NCBI GenBank assembly: GCA_023382975.1
Contig: JAHDXO010000004.1
Span: 206,537-265,153, forward strand
Length of the DNA stretch: 58,617 nt
DNA from: Pirellulaceae bacterium
Lineage (GTDB): Bacteria; Planctomycetota; Planctomycetia; Pirellulales; Pirellulaceae
Direction of reading: 5' to 3'
The notes beneath the pieces were generated by a model, which was not told the DNA's origin, did no database searches, and saw only the letters and a list, made by a program, of their open reading frames with translations. Shown in pieces: positions 56,580 through 58,617 of the stretch (positions are counted from its first letter, which is position 1; each line of letters begins with the position of its first letter). Both the position numbers and the translations under genes were made by a program.

Positions 56580-57884
56580 ATGCGCTATCTGCTGAACGTC
56601 GTCTACCTGCTCGTGTTGATCGTCCTGTCGCCGTGGTTGATCTATACGGCGATTCGCAAAGGGGAATACCGCAGCGGCTGGTCGGCCAAGTTTTTCGGCC
56701 GTGTCCCTCTCCGCACCGGGCAGGCGCCTTGCGTTTGGCTCCACGCCGTCAGCGTTGGCGAAGTCAATATGCTCGCTCCCCTGCTGATCCAATTAGAGCG
56801 AGAGCATCCCGGTCTGGATTGCGTGATCTCCACGACTCGCCGAAGCGGTTACCTCTTGGCCCGTCAGAAATATGCACCGCGTCCTGTGTTCTACTGCCCC
56901 CTGGATTTCTCCTGGGCCGTGCGGCGGGCCATGCGCCGCATGCGGCCGAATCTGCTGGTGCTGACCGAATCCGAACTCTGGCCCAATCTGATCCTTGCCG
57001 CGCAGCAACACGGTGCCCGGGTTGCCGTCATCAACGGCCGCCTCAGCCAGCGCAGCGCGCGGAACTATGCGTGCATCCGCGGATTGCTGCGTGCCATGCT
57101 GCGCCGGTTGAACTTGATCGCGGTGCAGAACGAGGAATACGCGCAGCGATTCCTGGAACTGGGAGCCTGCCCCACGACCGTCGAGATCACCGGGTCGATC
57201 AAATTCGACCATGCGCAGTCGGACCGTGAGAATCCGCGCACGCGACAGTTGGCGGCGCTGGCCGGGATTCAACAGGACGACGTGGTGTTACTGGCCGGCA
57301 GTACGCAGAGCCCCGAAGAAGCGATGGTGTTGGAGACCTACCGGGAATTGTCCACCGAATTCCCACGCCTGCGTCTGATTATCACACCGCGCCATCCGGA
57401 GCGATTCGAGGCGGTCGCGAAGTTGCTGGACCGTGCGCAGGCCCCGTGGCAGCGCCGCAGCGAATTGCTGGCCGACCGCGGGCCCTCACCGGCGCGCATC
57501 CTGTTGGTGGATTCCGTCGGCGAACTCGGAGCGTGGTGGGGAACCGCGCACATCGCTTTCGTCGGCGGAAGCATGGGCCGGCGGGGCGGCCAGAACATGA
57601 TCGAGCCGGCTGCTTACGGCGCCGCGGTTTGCTTCGGGCCGCACACGCGGAATTTTCGCGACGTGGTAGCGATGATGCTGCAGCACGACGCCGCCACGGT
57701 CGTCCACGATCAGCGAGAGCTGACCGACTTCGTGCGGCGTTGTCTGGTCGAACCGCCCTTCGCCGCCGGCTTGGGAGCGAGGGCGAGCGATTTGGTAGCG
57801 CAGCAGCGCGGTGCCTGCGACCGGACATGCCGATTGCTTGGCCGACTGCTCGAACCGTCTGGCCAGCACGGGGACGAAACGTGA
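56580..57884 (+). CDS. waaA: 3-deoxy-D-manno-octulosonic acid (Kdo) transferase
   Basis: 434 residues from ATG 56580, 35 bp after secA. An N-terminal membrane anchor (about 5-24, LNVVYLLVLIVLSPWLIYTA) leads into two Rossmann-like GT-B domains of the KdtA family: VWLHAVSVGEVNMLAPLL with the catalytic Glu, FYCPLDFSWAVRRAMRRMRP, LLVLTESELWPNLI, VAVINGRLSQRSARNY, ITGSIKFD, AGSTQSPEE, ITPRHPERF, and GGSMGRRGGQNMIEPAAYG. It adds Kdo to lipid A precursor at the inner face of the cytoplasmic membrane, so the host probably makes LPS. Length is close to E. coli WaaA (425). Confidence 0.95.
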   Translation: MRYLLNVVYLLVLIVLSPWLIYTAIRKGEYRSGWSAKFFGRVPLRTGQAPCVWLHAVSVGEVNMLAPLLIQLEREHPGLDCVISTTRRSGYLLARQKYAPRPVFYCPLDFSWAVRRAMRRMRPNLLVLTESELWPNLILAAQQHGARVAVINGRLSQRSARNYACIRGLLRAMLRRLNLIAVQNEEYAQRFLELGACPTTVEITGSIKFDHAQSDRENPRTRQLAALAGIQQDDVVLLAGSTQSPEEAMVLETYRELSTEFPRLRLIITPRHPERFEAVAKLLDRAQAPWQRRSELLADRGPSPARILLVDSVGELGAWWGTAHIAFVGGSMGRRGGQNMIEPAAYGAAVCFGPHTRNFRDVVAMMLQHDAATVVHDQRELTDFVRRCLVEPPFAAGLGARASDLVAQQRGACDRTCRLLGRLLEPSGQHGDET

Positions 57885-58131
57885 GAAGCTCCAACAGAGC
57901 AGGCTAATTGGCCAAGCGGCAATGCGGCCTGGGAGGCAAGACAACTCGCCCTGCTCGCCGAGGGTCTCCGACCTCGCCGAAACCGCCGACCGAAGGTCTC
58001 CCGCGCGAGCAACGGCCGTTGCGGGGCGAACACCGGATCGACTTGTGAGTGGGGCGCGAACTGAAGAACACCAAGATGCAGAAAGGCTTCGAGTTGACCA
58101 TCGCGGACGAGTCGTTCCGTTACCGGCGGAT
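57885..58131. other. Non-coding stretch after waaA
   Basis: No gene, clear terminator or known repeat is seen. The open frame that runs across it from inside waaA has no family character until about 58132. Confidence 0.5.
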
Positions 58132-58332
58132 CGACTCAAGGAACAGCAACGCCGCACCATGGACGGCTTTCCCCTCCAGCACTTCCAGTGCCTGCTGAAG
58201 GACCTGGCGACGATCTGCAAGACCCGAGTGCGTTCGACGTCGGCGCCGGAACTGGAGTTCGACAGGGTCACGCTGCCGACCCATCTCCAGCGCCGCGTCA
58301 ATCGACTCCAGGGCCTCGCGACCGGCCCGTAG
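58132..58332 (+). pseudogene. Possible C-terminal remnant of a transposase
   Basis: About 66 codons read RLKEQQRRTMDGFPLQHFQC, then LLKDLATICKTRVR, then FDRVTLPTHLQRRVNRLQ and a stop. This pattern (a short linker, DLATxxxxxVR, then TxPTxLQxRxxxL) resembles the extreme C-terminus of some DDE transposases found in planctomycetes and proteobacteria. No upstream catalytic part is present, so if real it is a fragment left by a lost insertion sequence. This rests on memory of the pattern and is a weak call. Confidence 0.3.
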
Positions 58333-58434
58333 GACACGGTAGCCGCAACGCCGCGCGCAGAAGGCGTAGTCGTCTGGCAGGTATCGGCTGACGCAAATGG
58401 GAGTCCCGAACGAAGGAGAGAATCAACAAATCCC

Positions 58435-58459
58435 GGCCCGCGTTCGGCGCCCGCGGGCC
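58435..58459. repeat. GC-rich hairpin with TTCGGCGCC core
   Basis: Perfect 8-bp arms GGCCCGCG (58435-58442) and CGCGGGCC (58452-58459). The 16-mer at 58440-58455 is identical to 27279-27294. Beyond it, to the window end, no gene was recognised. Confidence 0.7.
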
Positions 58460-58617
58460 ACTGTCAGGCGTCCGCCACCCAACCGGATATTCGCTTGCCC
58501 CCGCCGTTTCTGACTTTCGGGGCTTGCAGCAGCCAGCTGCGGGGCACCGAGAATCGTGTCACGGAGGGTTGCGTTCTCTTCGATCGCGCGTGAGAATCCC
58601 AATCCGTTCTTCGAAAC

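Noticed and set aside
57811..58131. Upstream part of the possible transposase fragment as a full gene
   Set aside because: It overlaps the end of waaA and has no transposase-like residues; only the last 66 codons resemble the family.

Overview
This 58.6 kb window looks like chromosomal DNA of a Planctomycetota bacterium, probably of the Pirellulales type. I cannot name a genus. The lineage markers are: an adjacent DUF1553 (PSCyt1/PSCyt2/PSD1) and DUF1501 pair; a secreted protein opening with an LEPR-type motif (FEPRLMLAAD) followed by PPC repeats; an ECF sigma factor next to a zinc-finger Ser/Thr kinase; several Tat-exported Gfo/Idh/MocA oxidoreductases; a DUF1080 protein; an Uma2 nuclease; and a very long SecA. 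TonB-receptor, Mla and Kdo-transferase genes point to a Gram-negative, LPS-type envelope. The window is GC-rich, and I saw no rRNA, tRNA, CRISPR array, prophage or intact insertion sequence.

Layout. 1-2.5 kb: 5' part of a PPC tandem-repeat surface protein (minus, continues past base 1). 2.9-5.1 kb: a secreted zincin-like protein and a Gfo/Idh oxidoreductase. 5.1-12.1 kb (minus): glucokinase, UvrA, PadR regulator, TonB-dependent siderophore receptor. 12.8-16.5 kb: ECF sigma factor, membrane Ser/Thr kinase and a PA-IL-lectin-like protein. 16.6-26.1 kb (minus): DUF1501, DUF1553, SUI1/YciH, Gfo/Idh, then the MlaD/MlaF/MlaE lipid-transport operon. 26.5-34.2 kb: HAD phosphatase, Gfo/Idh, CoA-binding protein (convergent), YdiJ-like FAD/Fe-S oxidase overlapping a MoaD-like protein, GH109-like protein. 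34.3-39.3 kb: Uma2 nuclease and a CheB-CheR-PAS-histidine kinase-REC hybrid. 39.4-46.3 kb: NrpR-type regulator divergent from a beta-helix protein, then BioA, a TIM-barrel epimerase and a lipoprotein aldose 1-epimerase. 46.5-52.4 kb: DUF1080 protein, a HemD-HemE fusion, an unknown 163-residue protein and an NHLRC2-like thioredoxin/NHL protein. 52.8-57.9 kb: SecA and WaaA. 57.9-58.6 kb: non-coding, with a possible transposase remnant.

How the genes fit together. Two themes recur. One is sugar chemistry outside the cytoplasm: Gfo/Idh, TIM-barrel, DUF1080, GH109-like, epimerase and beta-helix proteins with Tat, Sec or lipoprotein signals, together with glucokinase inside. This resembles the scattered 3-keto-glycoside catabolism genes of planctomycetes and Bacteroidetes. 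The other is envelope biogenesis and sensing (SecA, WaaA, Mla, TonB receptor, ECF/kinase, CheB/CheR hybrid).

The most distinctive signal that is not a gene is a set of short palindromic repeats. The main family is a hairpin CCGAATTC-GTGA-GAATTCGG, often with GTAG at its 5' foot, usually in inverted pairs. That is the architecture of REP/REPIN elements moved by RAYT transposases. Copies lie behind stop codons, supply the uvrA stop codon, show compensatory base changes, and have expanded in frame inside the DUF1553 gene.
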